This document shows positions 8,917 through 18,048 of a stretch of 64,000 nt of DNA, piece by piece (within the stretch, counting starts at the first letter, position 1; every line of letters begins with the position of its first letter). Source of the DNA: DASPKM01 sp963817075 (GTDB taxonomy: Bacteria > Bacteroidota > Bacteroidia > Chitinophagales > Chitinophagaceae). The stretch spans positions 372,001-436,000 of the forward strand of contig CAWFMT010000005.1 of the NCBI GenBank assembly GCA_963817075.1. Direction: 5' to 3'. The notes under the pieces were generated by a model that saw only the letters and a list, made by a program, of their open reading frames with translations, did not search any database and was not told where the DNA came from. The position numbers and the translations under genes were made by a program.

Positions 8917-9425
8917 GGAGATTATCAGTGTAAGAATGAGGGGTATTTCAGGGGATAAAACAAGCGAAAATGGAAAGTTTAGAAATCAAAATTCCATGCA
9001 GGATTCTGCACTTATCTATTAATTCCCTGCATCGTTATTATATAAGCACTGACTTCTATTTGTGAGTTGAAACCTTCAGGGATAATTTACAGAACAGAAT
9101 TAACCATCTTGGCTATTCTTATTATCCTAAAAATCAAGAGGTAGTGAAACATTTACATGAGCCGACTTCCATTCATTCAAGCCTTGCCATCCTTGCGCTT
9201 GATGTCGAATAAAGGCACTTTTGTTGAATCTTTTGCTCAGATGAAACGAAGGGAATTGCTTGAACTGTGAAACTGGTAGGTATGGATCGGATCCCCCTAA
9301 CTTATATGACGCAGGTTAGGCAAGTGTATTCTATATACTATCCTTTACTCTAAATTATCAATTACCAATACCCATTGCGTTCTAAAACCCTGAACTACTA
9401 TCTTTAAATAACAAACACGAATTGC

Positions 9426-10604
9426 TTGAATCAACGTTATTACTCACTCGACGTTTTCCGTGGTGCTACTGTGGCTTTTATGATCATGGTAAATAATCCC
9501 GGATCCTGGTCGCACATTTTTTCACCTCTAGGCCATGCTCCATGGCATGGATGTACGCCAACCGATCTGGTATTTCCATTCTTCCTATTTGCAGTAGGAA
9601 ATGCTATGGCATTTGTAATGCCAAGACTGGAAGCAGGCGGTGATGGAATGTTCTGGTCAAAGGTGCTCAAACGTACTGCACTTATCTTTCTCATAGGATT
9701 ATTCCTGAACTGGTACCCATTTGTAAGATGGCAGGGTGGCGAATTAATATTCAGACCATGGGAATATGTCAATAGACAGGGGGATGTAATTGGAGTGAGG
9801 ATACTTGGGGTATTGCAGAGGATCGCTCTCTGTTACTTCTTCGCATCTGTAATTATATATTATTTAAAGTTGAGAGGGGCCTTTGTTCTCAGCTTTATCA
9901 TTCTGATGCTCTATTGGTTGCTTTCGATTTGGCTTGGGGACCATTCAGATCCTTTCAGTATTCATGGATTTTTCGGGAACGAAGTGGATAACAAAGTTCT
10001 TGGAATTTCGCATCTGTACCGTGGTGAAGGATTTCCCTTCGATCCCGAAGGATTGATGAGCACATTGCCTGCTATTGTGGAAGTAATCTTTGGATATATG
10101 ATAGGAAATTATATCAGGCAAAAAGGAAAGACCTATGAAATGCTTTCTAACCTTTTTGTAGCTGGTGCAATCCTGATTTTTGCAGGACTTTGCTGGGACC
10201 TTGTCTTTCCTATTAATAAAAAGATCTGGACTAGTTCGTATGTATTATATACAAGCGGACTAGCGACAATGGTTTTGGGAATATTGATCTACCTGATTGA
10301 ATTCAAAGAAATGAAAGGTAGCTGGAGCAGATTCTTTGATGTCTTTGGTAAGAATGCGCTTTTCGTATTTGCTCTAAGTGCCTTCCTTCCAAAAACACTT
10401 TCTCTCATTCGAATCCCTGCTGGGGTAAATAGTAGTGGTGATACGAGATACACAAATCCATGGAGCTGGCTGTATGACCGGGTTTTGATACATACTCCCG
10501 GGATACCTGAGATTGGGTCGTTTTTGTATGCAGTGGCGGTGATATTGTTGATGTGGTTCATTTGCTGGTGGATGGATAAGAAGAAAATTTACATCAAGGT
10601 TTAG
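9426..10604 (+). CDS. Multi-pass acyltransferase-like membrane protein (HGSNAT/DUF5009-like)
   Basis: 392 residues with about ten hydrophobic helices. The N-terminal RYYSLDVFRGATVAFMIMVN followed by NPGSW, then APWHGCTPTDLVFPFFLFAVG, match the family of bacterial proteins related to heparan-alpha-glucosaminide N-acetyltransferase; in the human enzyme the corresponding His region takes part in transmembrane acetyl transfer. The acceptor here is unknown. The frame has no ATG near the conserved N terminus, and TTG at 9426 gives a product starting (M)NQRYYSLDVFRG, so a TTG start is likely. It stands alone, divergent from the polysaccharide operon. Confidence 0.8.
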   Translation: MNQRYYSLDVFRGATVAFMIMVNNPGSWSHIFSPLGHAPWHGCTPTDLVFPFFLFAVGNAMAFVMPRLEAGGDGMFWSKVLKRTALIFLIGLFLNWYPFVRWQGGELIFRPWEYVNRQGDVIGVRILGVLQRIALCYFFASVIIYYLKLRGAFVLSFIILMLYWLLSIWLGDHSDPFSIHGFFGNEVDNKVLGISHLYRGEGFPFDPEGLMSTLPAIVEVIFGYMIGNYIRQKGKTYEMLSNLFVAGAILIFAGLCWDLVFPINKKIWTSSYVLYTSGLATMVLGILIYLIEFKEMKGSWSRFFDVFGKNALFVFALSAFLPKTLSLIRIPAGVNSSGDTRYTNPWSWLYDRVLIHTPGIPEIGSFLYAVAVILLMWFICWWMDKKKIYIKV

Positions 10605-10611
10605 ATTTAAG

Positions 10612-10905
10612 ATTTAACCGCAAAGACGCCAGGGCGCAAGGTGATGAGTGAGAATGAAAAATGTAAAATGAAAAATAAAGATTAGTTGATGTAGGAGAAG
10701 AAGTATAGATTTTACATTTTTGTAACCGGGAAATAAGAGTGCTTTACCTACCTCACGACTCACGATTGACGTCTCACGATTCCACCGCAGAGAACATGAG
10801 AAATAGAGTTATGCAGAGATGATTTTGTTCTGCTTCTGCGTTTACCTCACGACTCACGATTCACGTTTTCACCGCAGAGAATATAGGAGAAACAGAGTTA
10901 TGTAG
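10612..10905. repeat. Intergenic repeat, inverted copy of the 15.3-16.2 kb array
   Basis: Starting with TTTAACCGCAAAGACGCCAG, this stretch runs through a segment (TTACATTTTTGTAACCGGG core), the words CTCACGACTCACGATT, and one full unit ACCGCAGAGAACATGAGAAA ... CTGCGTTTACC. It is the reverse complement, at over 90% identity by eye, of the junction between the 94-bp units and the longer units at about 15741-15990. A degraded half-unit continues to about 10910, followed by AT-rich sequence up to the gene ending at 10959. No coding potential. Confidence 0.85.
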
Positions 10906-10958
10906 ATACAGAAGCTTTTCTTTTCATTTTACATTTTCAATTTTGAATTTTACATTTC

Positions 10959-11495
10959 TCAATCCGCAGGAAACATCTTACGCAAGGCCCAAAAAAACAA
11001 GCAAATAATGAGAAACAGAAATGTGAGGATGAGGACAGAGAACTTTGCCACGGCCATATCATAAGCTAACATTACATTGAAAGGATTGACGTCGCCGCGG
11101 AGTGATTGCATCATAAAAATATTCTCCAGGATATCGCAAATGCCTGCGGCAGGAAGTAGCCACCGGAAAAATCGTCCCGAGCGAATGAGTAAAGGATGGT
11201 GTGTGGTGTCTGAAATAAATAGGACTGCGGTCATAAGGCCCGCAACATATAGCAGTATGAAAATATAATCGATCCAGATGCTTTCCTTTGCCTTTTCAAA
11301 TTTCTCAGTCTTCTTCCAATCATCAATAATAGCCCGAGCCTTACCTGGAGTTTTGGCAATCTCAAATCGAACAATTTCACCGCTGGTTAATGGATTAAGA
11401 TATATTTTGGAACCAATGATAAAGCAAAGATTCACTAGAAGAAGGGTCCAGAACCAGAACTGCAATCTCGATCGACCCGGAGGCGAAACATTCAT
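10959..11495 (-). CDS. Hypothetical four-helix membrane protein
   Basis: 178 residues. Four hydrophobic helices are visible near 10-30, 73-94, 109-127 and 148-172. Between the first two lies a charged extracytoplasmic or cytoplasmic stretch (FEIAKTPGKARAIIDDWKKT). I do not recognise a family with known function. It is transcribed away from the phosphoesterase gene at 11569, with a 73-bp divergent gap that must hold both promoters. It ends next to the repeat at 10.6-10.9 kb. Confidence 0.7.
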   Translation of the reverse strand: MNVSPPGRSRLQFWFWTLLLVNLCFIIGSKIYLNPLTSGEIVRFEIAKTPGKARAIIDDWKKTEKFEKAKESIWIDYIFILLYVAGLMTAVLFISDTTHHPLLIRSGRFFRWLLPAAGICDILENIFMMQSLRGDVNPFNVMLAYDMAVAKFSVLILTFLFLIICLFFWALRKMFPAD

Positions 11496-11568
11496 GAGGT
11501 CTGTTTTGGAAGTTGAACAGTTAAATGCAACTTTATATTAAAGTTAGTAAAACAAAACAAACGGCCTT

Positions 11569-12687
11569 ATGCGAAAGTTCTTGCAGCGCATGTTGAGAAA
11601 CCCTGTAACCAGATTGGCAGAAAGGCTGTCTTCTGCTCCAAAAAAACAGGCTGTATTCAAATCGCTGACTAGCCTCTTGGATGATATTATCAAAAAAAAG
11701 AAGCGGGGGTCAATTGTTCCTTTCTCACTGGAGAGTGACAAGTTTATTATTTTTTCTGATCAGCATAAGGGTGCTCGTGACCTTGCGGATGATTTCAGAT
11801 TGTCAGAAAAGAATTACATGTCTGCCCTTCAATACTATTATGAAAAGGGCTATACACTTATTTGTCTGGGGGATTGTGAAGAGCTTTGGGAAAATGAACC
11901 AGACATATTGATGAAAAAGAATTCCCTCTGTTTTGAGTCTGAAAGTAGATTTTTAAATTCCGACAGATATCACCGGATCTACGGCAACCATGACCTGGAA
12001 TGGAAATATGATTTCCCCCGGATGCTATATTTAAAACCTGTATATGGCCAGAAGCTTACCATCTGCGAGGGAATGGTTCTGAATACAAGTTTCAATGGAA
12101 ATGCATATTCAATTTTTTTGACTCACGGACACCAGGGAGACAAGCGGTCCGATGGAAATGGATTTAGTAAATGGGTCGTGGCTGCCATCTGGACTCCAAT
12201 ACAACGTTTTCTTGAAATCAGCATTAATACTGTTTCGGAATCAATTGAACTTGTGGATAAGCACAATATAATTATGTATCAATGGTCGGCAGAACAGGAT
12301 AAGCTGATATTTATTTCCGGTCATACGCATAAACCGGTATTTGCTTCTTTAGATCATGTTGAAAGGCTCACGAAGGAATTAGCACTTGCAAAAGAGCAAA
12401 ACAATCTAGAGTTGATTAAGATATTATCTGCGCAACTCGACAAGAGAAAGGCGGAATATGCAGGCAAGCAATTCATCAAAACAATGGTAATTCCCTCCTA
12501 TTTCAATACAGGTTGCTGTTGTTTCTCAGATGGTGATATAACTGGAATTGAGATGAGCGAGGGAGAGATCAGATTGATTAAATGGGAAGAATCTGAAGGT
12601 CAGTCCAAACGCTCTGTTCTGGAATCATCTTCACTCGGATATATTTTTGAGCAACTTAGTTCAAAGAAAGCTGAATCTATGAACTGA
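11569..12687 (+). CDS. Calcineurin-like metallophosphoesterase
   Basis: 372 residues, cytoplasmic. All the metal-binding motifs of the superfamily are present in order: FSDQHKGARD (D-x-H), CLGDCEELWEN (GD), YGNHDLEW (GNHD), LTHGHQGDKRSD and FISGHTHKPVF (GHTH). An Asp-Gln-His start instead of Asp-x-His-Gly and the large helical insertion after the GHTH motif (residues about 265-305) place it in a Bacteroidota-specific branch. The substrate cannot be told. It converges with rtcB; an RNA-processing role is only a guess from that. Confidence 0.82.
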   Translation: MRKFLQRMLRNPVTRLAERLSSAPKKQAVFKSLTSLLDDIIKKKKRGSIVPFSLESDKFIIFSDQHKGARDLADDFRLSEKNYMSALQYYYEKGYTLICLGDCEELWENEPDILMKKNSLCFESESRFLNSDRYHRIYGNHDLEWKYDFPRMLYLKPVYGQKLTICEGMVLNTSFNGNAYSIFLTHGHQGDKRSDGNGFSKWVVAAIWTPIQRFLEISINTVSESIELVDKHNIIMYQWSAEQDKLIFISGHTHKPVFASLDHVERLTKELALAKEQNNLELIKILSAQLDKRKAEYAGKQFIKTMVIPSYFNTGCCCFSDGDITGIEMSEGEIRLIKWEESEGQSKRSVLESSSLGYIFEQLSSKKAESMN

Positions 12688-12718
12688 GGAAATTCCAAAT
12701 CTGAAATACTAAATGGAA

Positions 12719-14170
12719 TTACTCTCCCACAATCTCGTTTTTATTCTTTTTCCTCCATTGTTTGGGACTACTACCATCCATTCGCACAATTTTAGGATAG
12801 AATAATCCAACAGTTTCTACCAATTGTTTCTGGGCGTTCATCACTTCATGAATGTCCTTGTAGGCAAAGGGCGCTTCATCAAGACCTCCGCCAATCAATT
12901 TAACACCATGTTTATCCAGTGCATTATTCAATGCTGTATGTGTGATTGAATTCAATGCAGCAGTTCTGCTCATCTTTCTTCCTGCTCCATGCGAAGCAGA
13001 AAAAAGTGAAGCTTCTTCTCCTCTTCCTTTTACTATGAAACCAGGAGCGATCATTGATCCAGGAATGATACCCAGAACATCCTTTCCCGCGGGAGTAGCT
13101 CCCTTTCTATGAACAATAACTTCTTTTCCATTGTGAATTTCCTTCCAAGCAAAATTGTGATGGTTCTCAACCATTTTCATTGGTTCTCTTCCTAGTTGTC
13201 TTGCAATTTTAGCATGAATTATATGATGACAAGCAGATGCATAATCTCCTGCCAGATTCATTGACAGCCAATATTCTATTCCTTCCTGTTCATTCAGATG
13301 AAGCCAAGCTAGATTAGATGCTTCACCCGGCAATCTTCTTTTATCCTTGGCAATCTTGGTAAAATGGTTCGCGATATTAGCCCCCAATCCTCTTGACCCG
13401 GAATGTGATAATAACGCAAGGTATTTCCCAGGCTCAACGCCCAGTATTTCATCCTGTCGTTGAATTTCGACAACGCCAAATTCTACGAAATGATTTCCCG
13501 ACCCAGAAGATCCTAATTGTTTGGCGGCCTTTCCCTGCAGACCTTTCAAGAGAGAGATCTCATCGAATTCCTTCCTGTCCATTACTTCATGGTAGCTGTT
13601 TCCATCGAATTCTTTACCGCTTCCAAACAAGGTGGCTTCATTTAATTCTCTGGTAAAATATTTCTCACGCGTTGCAAGTTCATCGGGATTAATATCGAAG
13701 ATGGAAAGGCACATCCTGCATCCAATATCTACCCCAACCCCATACGGGATCACAGCGTTTTCGGTAGCCAGAACACCTCCGATAGGTAAGCCATATCCTG
13801 CATGTGCATCTGGCATCAAAGCCCCGGCAAAAGAGATAGGAAGCCGGGCTGCCTGGTGCATCTGGTTCATTGCGCCCTGTTCAATAAACTCTGAACCAAA
13901 TACATTGAAATGGATCCCCTCACGATTCAAAGAAATCTCGGTTCCTTCTAAACTGGGTTTTGGCAACAAGGACTGAGAGATTTTACCAAGGACAGGATCG
14001 TTTGCATACTCATTCGGACTTTGCAGAATTGACCGCAATACTTCAAGAGCGTCCTCCAAAGAAAGTTTTTTGAAATTCCGCTCTATAATATTCATGGCGA
14101 TGCTGATCACAGGTCCCTCCGGATATCCAATGTTTCTAAGATCCTTGCCTCTAAGTTTAAGTTTCGACAT
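12719..14170 (-). CDS. rtcB: RNA-splicing ligase RtcB
   Basis: 483 residues, the normal length of bacterial RtcB, which joins RNA 2',3'-cyclic phosphate or 3'-phosphate ends to 5'-OH ends with GTP and Mn. Seen motifs: MPDAHAGYGLPIGGVLAT, GVDIGCRMCL (metal-binding Asp and Cys), LGSSGSGNHFVEFG, LSHSGSRGLG, VENHHNFAWKE, and VHRKGATPAGKD, which holds the His that becomes guanylylated. The SHGAGRKMSRTAA loop for GTP is also intact. The protein therefore looks active. It has no archease next to it, and converges with the phosphoesterase gene. Confidence 0.93.
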   Translation of the reverse strand: MSKLKLRGKDLRNIGYPEGPVISIAMNIIERNFKKLSLEDALEVLRSILQSPNEYANDPVLGKISQSLLPKPSLEGTEISLNREGIHFNVFGSEFIEQGAMNQMHQAARLPISFAGALMPDAHAGYGLPIGGVLATENAVIPYGVGVDIGCRMCLSIFDINPDELATREKYFTRELNEATLFGSGKEFDGNSYHEVMDRKEFDEISLLKGLQGKAAKQLGSSGSGNHFVEFGVVEIQRQDEILGVEPGKYLALLSHSGSRGLGANIANHFTKIAKDKRRLPGEASNLAWLHLNEQEGIEYWLSMNLAGDYASACHHIIHAKIARQLGREPMKMVENHHNFAWKEIHNGKEVIVHRKGATPAGKDVLGIIPGSMIAPGFIVKGRGEEASLFSASHGAGRKMSRTAALNSITHTALNNALDKHGVKLIGGGLDEAPFAYKDIHEVMNAQKQLVETVGLFYPKIVRMDGSSPKQWRKKNKNEIVGE

Positions 14171-14192
14171 ACGCGTTTCAGGTAATTAAGAA

Positions 14193-14273
14193 TTTAACCG
14201 CAAAGGAACGAAGACGCAAGGATACGCGAAGAAAGCCTTGCGATACTTTGCGCCATAGCGCCTCATCGGTTAA
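14193..14273. repeat. Palindromic CGCAAAG/CTTTGCG intergenic element
   Basis: Begins TTTAACCGCAAAGGAACG, continues with GACGCAAGG and ends with CCTTGCG ... CTTTGCGCC ... CGGTTAA, so that its two halves are roughly reverse complements. The same words recur at 10.6, 15.3, 16.0, 16.2, 22.0, 27.7, 50.2 and 62.3 kb. It lies just upstream of rtcB, in the gap to the divergent gene at 14367. An apparent reading frame across it (14178-14399, minus) is not a gene. Confidence 0.75.
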
Positions 14274-14366
14274 TCCCCACTCCATTCGTGAAAATTCACT
14301 CTGAAAGATGCTTTTTTCCCCTTTGAATTCCAACCCCTCCAATATTATCTTTCTAAAAATTAGACC

Positions 14367-15194
14367 ATGCTTGAGTACCTCGATGATTTGAACCGACATG
14401 AAGAGTTACGCGCAGAAAATGATTTTCTGAAGATGAAAATGATGCTGGAACATGGGGCAAAGTTTGGCAATTCGGAAGAACTGCCACCTGAGCTTGAAAA
14501 TGATTTTCTCAAACACGTGATCGAATTTGAGCGGCAGTTTGAGTTGGCAGGAAGGATCAAGGTATTTGCCAAGATTGGAAGTCCCTCGCATTTCCTGCCC
14601 GTCAAAGAAATACCGGATCATGAGATTGAAAAAGCCTGGTTCAGTTTGTATGAATATATGCAGCAGCACGGGATAGAATTGGGTGTCTGCAGTCCTAATG
14701 TTTCTGCACGGGAACTATATCGTTTTTCAACCGAAGAGTTATTTGACATTGAAACTGACAACGTTTCCGCGCCAGGCCTTGTCACCTGGTTTATATATGA
14801 TGAGTTCCATCCTGATCATGCGTATGAAAACACCAGGATCGCAGTGGATGAATGTATCAGTTACATACTAAGCAAGGATCAATATCATGACCATCGGTTT
14901 GCAAACACGATTCGATTCAACAACCACAAAGAATTATCCAGACCAGAACTCAAATTCCTGATTTCAAAATTCAGAAATGAATATGATCAGATAGTACCTG
15001 TCCAATTACAGGCGAAAGATTGTAAAATAAATGCTGATAAATGTGTGGTTGCAGGAACTTATGAGGTGGTCTTAATGGTCAGGGAGCGAAGTTCAGTCAA
15101 GAATGGAAACTGGTCGGTCGGATTCGTATTTAATAAAGAACAAGGACAATGGTTCATCACCAATATTCAGATATGGGGATTTAATATCGTTTGA
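14367..15194 (+). CDS. Hypothetical protein with NTF2-like C-terminal part
   Basis: 275 residues, no signal peptide. The N-terminal 60 residues are charged and helical (DDLNRHEELRAENDFLKMKM). The C-terminal part from about residue 195 (KFRNEYDQIVPVQLQAKDC ... NWSVGFVFNKEQGQWFITNI) has the alternating strands and the final W-x-I-x-x-hydrophobic pattern of NTF2/SnoaL-like proteins. The middle contains an acidic strand FSTEELFDIETD. I cannot assign a function. It is divergent from rtcB and is followed by a long repeat block. Confidence 0.6.
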   Translation: MLEYLDDLNRHEELRAENDFLKMKMMLEHGAKFGNSEELPPELENDFLKHVIEFERQFELAGRIKVFAKIGSPSHFLPVKEIPDHEIEKAWFSLYEYMQQHGIELGVCSPNVSARELYRFSTEELFDIETDNVSAPGLVTWFIYDEFHPDHAYENTRIAVDECISYILSKDQYHDHRFANTIRFNNHKELSRPELKFLISKFRNEYDQIVPVQLQAKDCKINADKCVVAGTYEVVLMVRERSSVKNGNWSVGFVFNKEQGQWFITNIQIWGFNIV

Positions 15195-15207
15195 GTGTTC
15201 AATCAAG

Positions 15208-15281
15208 AGTTGTTGATTGATTGGTTTGTTGACTGGTTGATTGGTTGATTGGTTGACTGGTTGAATTGTTGATTGGTTGGC
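15208..15281. repeat. Degenerate TTGATTGG short tandem array
   Basis: About eight imperfect 8-nt words in a row, variants of TTGATTGG and TTGACTGG, directly behind the stop codon of the gene at 14367. It is followed by a CGCAAGG-type palindromic half-element (15300-15340) that leads into the larger array. Confidence 0.8.
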
Positions 15282-15344
15282 GATCTTTTCGGCAAGATAA
15301 TCTCCTTGCGCAACCTGGCGCCTTTGTGCCTTGGCGGTTAAATA

Positions 15345-16222
15345 CGTGAGACGTGAATCGTGAGTCGTGAGGTAAACGCAGAAGCAGAACAAAATCATCT
15401 CTGCATAACTCTATTTCTCATGTTCTCTGCGGTGGAATCGTGAGACGTGAATCGAGAGTCGTGAGGTAAACGCAGAAGCAGAACAAAATCATCTCTGCAT
15501 AACTCTATTTCTCATGTTCTCTGCGGTGGAATCGTGAGACGTGAATCGTGAGTCGTGAGGTAAACCCAGAAGCAGAACAAAATCATCTCTGCGTAACTCT
15601 ATTTCTCCTGTTCTCTGCGGTGGGATCGTGAGACGTGAATCGTGAGTCGTGAGTCGTGAGTTGAGCATCATAATGCAAGGGAGAAGCAAAATAAAATCAT
15701 CTCTGCGTAACTCTATTTCTCCTGTTCTCTGCGGTGGGATCGTGAGACGTGAATCGTGAGTCGTGAGGTAAACGCAGAAGCAGAACAAAATCATCTCTGC
15801 ATAACTCTATTTCTCATGTTCTCGGCGGTGGAATCGTGAGACGTGAATCGTGAATCGTGAGGTAAGTAAAGAACTCTTGTTTCCCGGTTACAAAAATGTA
15901 AAATTTATACTTCTTCTCCTAAATCAACTAATCTTCTTTTTCCATTTTTTCACTTTACATTTTTCATTCTCACTCATCTCCTGGCGTAACCTTGCGTCCT
16001 CGCGCCCTGGCGGTTAAATACGTGAGACGTGAGTCGTGAGACGTGAGTCGTGAATCGTGAGGTAAGTAAAGAACTCTTGTTTCCCGGTTACAAAAATGTA
16101 AAATTTATACTTCTTCTCCTAAATCAACTAATTTTCTTTTTCCATTTTTTCACTTTACATTTTTCATTCTCACTCATCTCCTGCGTAACCTTGCATCCTC
16201 GCGCCTTGGCGGACAAATATTC
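15345..16222. repeat. Tandem array: five 94-bp-class units plus two longer units
   Basis: Units begin CGTGAGACGTGAATCGTGAG at 15345, 15439, 15533, 15627 and 15741; the fourth is 114 bp because of extra GAGTCGTGAG words and an insert. Each continues through GCAGAACAAAATCATCTCTG to CTCTGCGGTGG. Two further units starting at 15835 and 16021 share the opening words but then carry a nearly identical 150-bp AT-rich segment ending in a GCGCC-TGGCGG half-palindrome. Copies are contiguous, without spacers, so this is not CRISPR. No protein-coding signal. Confidence 0.88.
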
Positions 16223-16237
16223 CTTAAGATCTTAAAC

Positions 16238-17317
16238 TCAAAAAAGCTTCCCCTGCTCCCCAGGCCTCCTGAACTGCGTACAATCCAATTCCATACGTTC
16301 ATGATTCAAACCGTACTTCATTGTATACTTTCTGTATTGCATCGCTACCATTTCAGCAACATTTCCTTCACCCCGCATTCGTACTCCCCACCTGCTATCG
16401 TTCACTTTACCATCATGACTCCCTTCAATCAAATGCCAAACTTTATCAGCCCTGTCTGGAAAATTTTTGTATAACCAATCATGGAATAAAAATTTAATAG
16501 CCCCATTCAATCGTATATACGTATAAGCAGAAAAAGTGGCACCGGCTTCACTCGCATCCCTAATAATATTATGCATTTCATGATCATTCAATCCGGGTAT
16601 CATGGGTCCCAACATCACTCCCATTCTGACTCCCGCCTTGCTCATTTCATTGATAAGCTTGAGTCTTTGTTTTCCGGTAGTCGTCCTTGGCTCCATCGCC
16701 CTCCTTAAATTCTCATCCAGCGACGTAACAGAAACCAGAATTGACACCAGGTTCTTTCTTGCCATTTCCTGCAGAATATCCTTATCTCTCAACATCCCTG
16801 CATTCTTAGTGATCATCCCAACTGGTTGGTTGAATTCATTGCACACTTCAAGTAATTGCCTTGTAATCCTAAATTTCTTTTCTGCAGGTTGATAACAATC
16901 TGTATTTCCACTGAGGCCAATTGGAACGCATTCCCACTTAGGGTTCATTAAGAATTTTCGAAGGAGGTCAGGGGCATTCTTTTTGACAATGATCTTTGTT
17001 TCGAAATCCAGCCCTGCACTATAACCCCAGTATTCAAAAGAGTTTCGCGCATAACAATAGATGCAACCATGCTCACAACCCTGATAAGGATTCATACTGT
17101 ACCACATTCCTACATCCGGACTGTCAACCTTATTAACAATACCCTTAGCCACATCCTCGATGTAATTAGTCAGTACATTTGGTTCAGTCCAATCATCAAT
17201 TGCCTCAATGAATTCTTTGGTTCGTTCATTCTTGGCAAATTTGTTTTTAGTATTGAATTGCGCTCCCCGACCCTTGATATAAGTTTCTTTATTCTCCTGT
17301 TCAACTTCCTCAGACAT
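16238..17317 (-). CDS. PA0069-family radical SAM protein (SplB-like)
   Basis: 359 residues. The radical SAM cluster motif is C-x3-C-x2-C in GCEHGCIYCYARNSFEYWG, preceded by MNPYQ. Further family signatures: VPIGLSGNTDCYQPAEKKF, SVTSLDENLRRAMEPRT, and MGVMLGPMIPGLND. These match the PA0069/Rv2578c group, distantly related to spore photoproduct lyase; substrates are not established. The N-terminal YIKGRGAQFNTKN is typical of the group. It lies downstream, same strand, of two 2H-phosphoesterase-like genes and near umuDC, which would suit a link with nucleic acid damage, but this is inference. Confidence 0.85.
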   Translation of the reverse strand: MSEEVEQENKETYIKGRGAQFNTKNKFAKNERTKEFIEAIDDWTEPNVLTNYIEDVAKGIVNKVDSPDVGMWYSMNPYQGCEHGCIYCYARNSFEYWGYSAGLDFETKIIVKKNAPDLLRKFLMNPKWECVPIGLSGNTDCYQPAEKKFRITRQLLEVCNEFNQPVGMITKNAGMLRDKDILQEMARKNLVSILVSVTSLDENLRRAMEPRTTTGKQRLKLINEMSKAGVRMGVMLGPMIPGLNDHEMHNIIRDASEAGATFSAYTYIRLNGAIKFLFHDWLYKNFPDRADKVWHLIEGSHDGKVNDSRWGVRMRGEGNVAEMVAMQYRKYTMKYGLNHERMELDCTQFRRPGEQGKLF

Positions 17318-17337
17318 ATTCTATAATTTAAAACAGC

Positions 17338-17400
17338 ACCGTCCAGGTATTTTTCAATACGAGTATTGTCAGGTTCTAACCTGGTCCTGTTCTGGACGGT
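17338..17400. other. 63-bp three-stem palindromic structure
   Basis: An outer perfect 9-bp stem (ACCGTCCAG 17338-17346 with CTGGACGGT 17392-17400) encloses two perfect 6-bp hairpins with 2-nt tips: CAATAC/GTATTG (17355-17368) and CAGGTT/AACCTG (17370-17383). It fills most of the 90-bp gap between a 2H-like gene and the radical SAM gene, so in the minus direction it would be the leader RNA of the latter. It could also act as a terminator or be a small palindromic mobile repeat. Confidence 0.6.
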
Positions 17401-17407
17401 TTTATAC

Positions 17408-18019
17408 CTATGCAAACAATTCGCCTTGCCTAGTTGTAACTGGCAAATTCTGAAACTCGAAGCGTTGAACGATCTGGTAGGCACGATCACCTTCACGTCT
17501 CTTTAAAAGCAGCATGGAATCAGCGATGAACCTGCCTGTAAAATGCTTGTGGCTGTATTCCAACCATGCTTTTTCATATTGCCAGGGCAATAACTTTCGT
17601 GCGATTGTGAAATTAGGCTCCTCAATAAAATGAGGCTTGTTCTCTCTATTTATTTTCATCAGAGACTGCCCATCTCTCACCTGCCTTACAAGGCTTTGAA
17701 TAGGAAGCTTGCTGATGACATTGATGTAGATGGTGTGGGTGGGAAAACTTCCAAAGTCTTTTAATTCAACTTTGAAAGGATGATACCCCATAGCAATCGT
17801 TTTTAGCCTATTAACGATTCGCTCTTCCATCATTTCATATTGCTGAAAAAGTGCGAGTGTTAGATGTGGTTTAAGACCAGGAATGTTTGCTGATTTGTAC
17901 TGTTCTGCAAATTCCTTCCTAATGCCTTTTATTCGATTCCTCAACTCTTCATGCGGGTCCAGCACAAGCAAATATTCGCATTGCCTGTAGCCTGGAATTG
18001 TATTGATAATCGTTTTCAT
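17408..18019 (-). CDS. 2H phosphoesterase / 2'-5' RNA ligase-like protein, second catalytic His replaced
   Basis: 203 residues. The first 2H motif is present (H52-L-T54 in LKPHLTLALF), but where the second H-x-T is expected the sequence reads EPNFTIAR, with Asn136 in place of His; I checked the codon (AAT). The C-terminal MLLLKRR and EYLLVLDP N-terminal strands are those of the RNA ligase/cyclic phosphodiesterase superfamily. Family members act on 2'-3' or 2'-5' cyclic phosphate ends of RNA; this one may bind but not cleave. A paralogue lies 29 bp upstream, in the same direction. Confidence 0.72.
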   Translation of the reverse strand: MKTIINTIPGYRQCEYLLVLDPHEELRNRIKGIRKEFAEQYKSANIPGLKPHLTLALFQQYEMMEERIVNRLKTIAMGYHPFKVELKDFGSFPTHTIYINVISKLPIQSLVRQVRDGQSLMKINRENKPHFIEEPNFTIARKLLPWQYEKAWLEYSHKHFTGRFIADSMLLLKRREGDRAYQIVQRFEFQNLPVTTRQGELFA

Positions 18020-18048
18020 GCCTTTTCTTTTTGTGATTCAGAAAAATT

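Larger units (their letters stand above)
8627..9425. other. Roughly 800-bp intergenic region between divergent operons
   Basis: It holds the polysaccharide operon leader with its inverted repeat, a second small hairpin (AAGGG ... CCCTT around 8812-8828) and the -7 candidate described separately. The rest, about 8920-9400, is AT-rich and carries no coding region that I can support. A 38-codon frame starting at 9157 has no family signature. The upstream region of the gene starting at 9426 must lie near its right end. Confidence 0.6.

Noticed and set aside
9157..9273. 38-codon frame upstream of the HGSNAT-like gene
   Set aside because: Too short, no recognised motif, and no terminator or promoter to support it.
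14178..14399. Possible 73-codon gene on the minus strand between rtcB and the gene at 14367
   Set aside because: Half of it is the palindromic CGCAAAG element and the rest overlaps the start region of the opposite gene.
15093..15794. Minus-strand reading frames of about 100 codons across the repeat block
   Set aside because: They are open only because the repeat unit length and composition keep one frame clear. They translate to repeated words such as T-H-D-S-R-L-T and have no family resemblance.
15345..16222. Regular direct repeats that could suggest a CRISPR array
   Set aside because: Units are contiguous 94-bp copies with no unique spacers of constant length, there are no cas genes, and copies of the same sequence occur elsewhere in the window.
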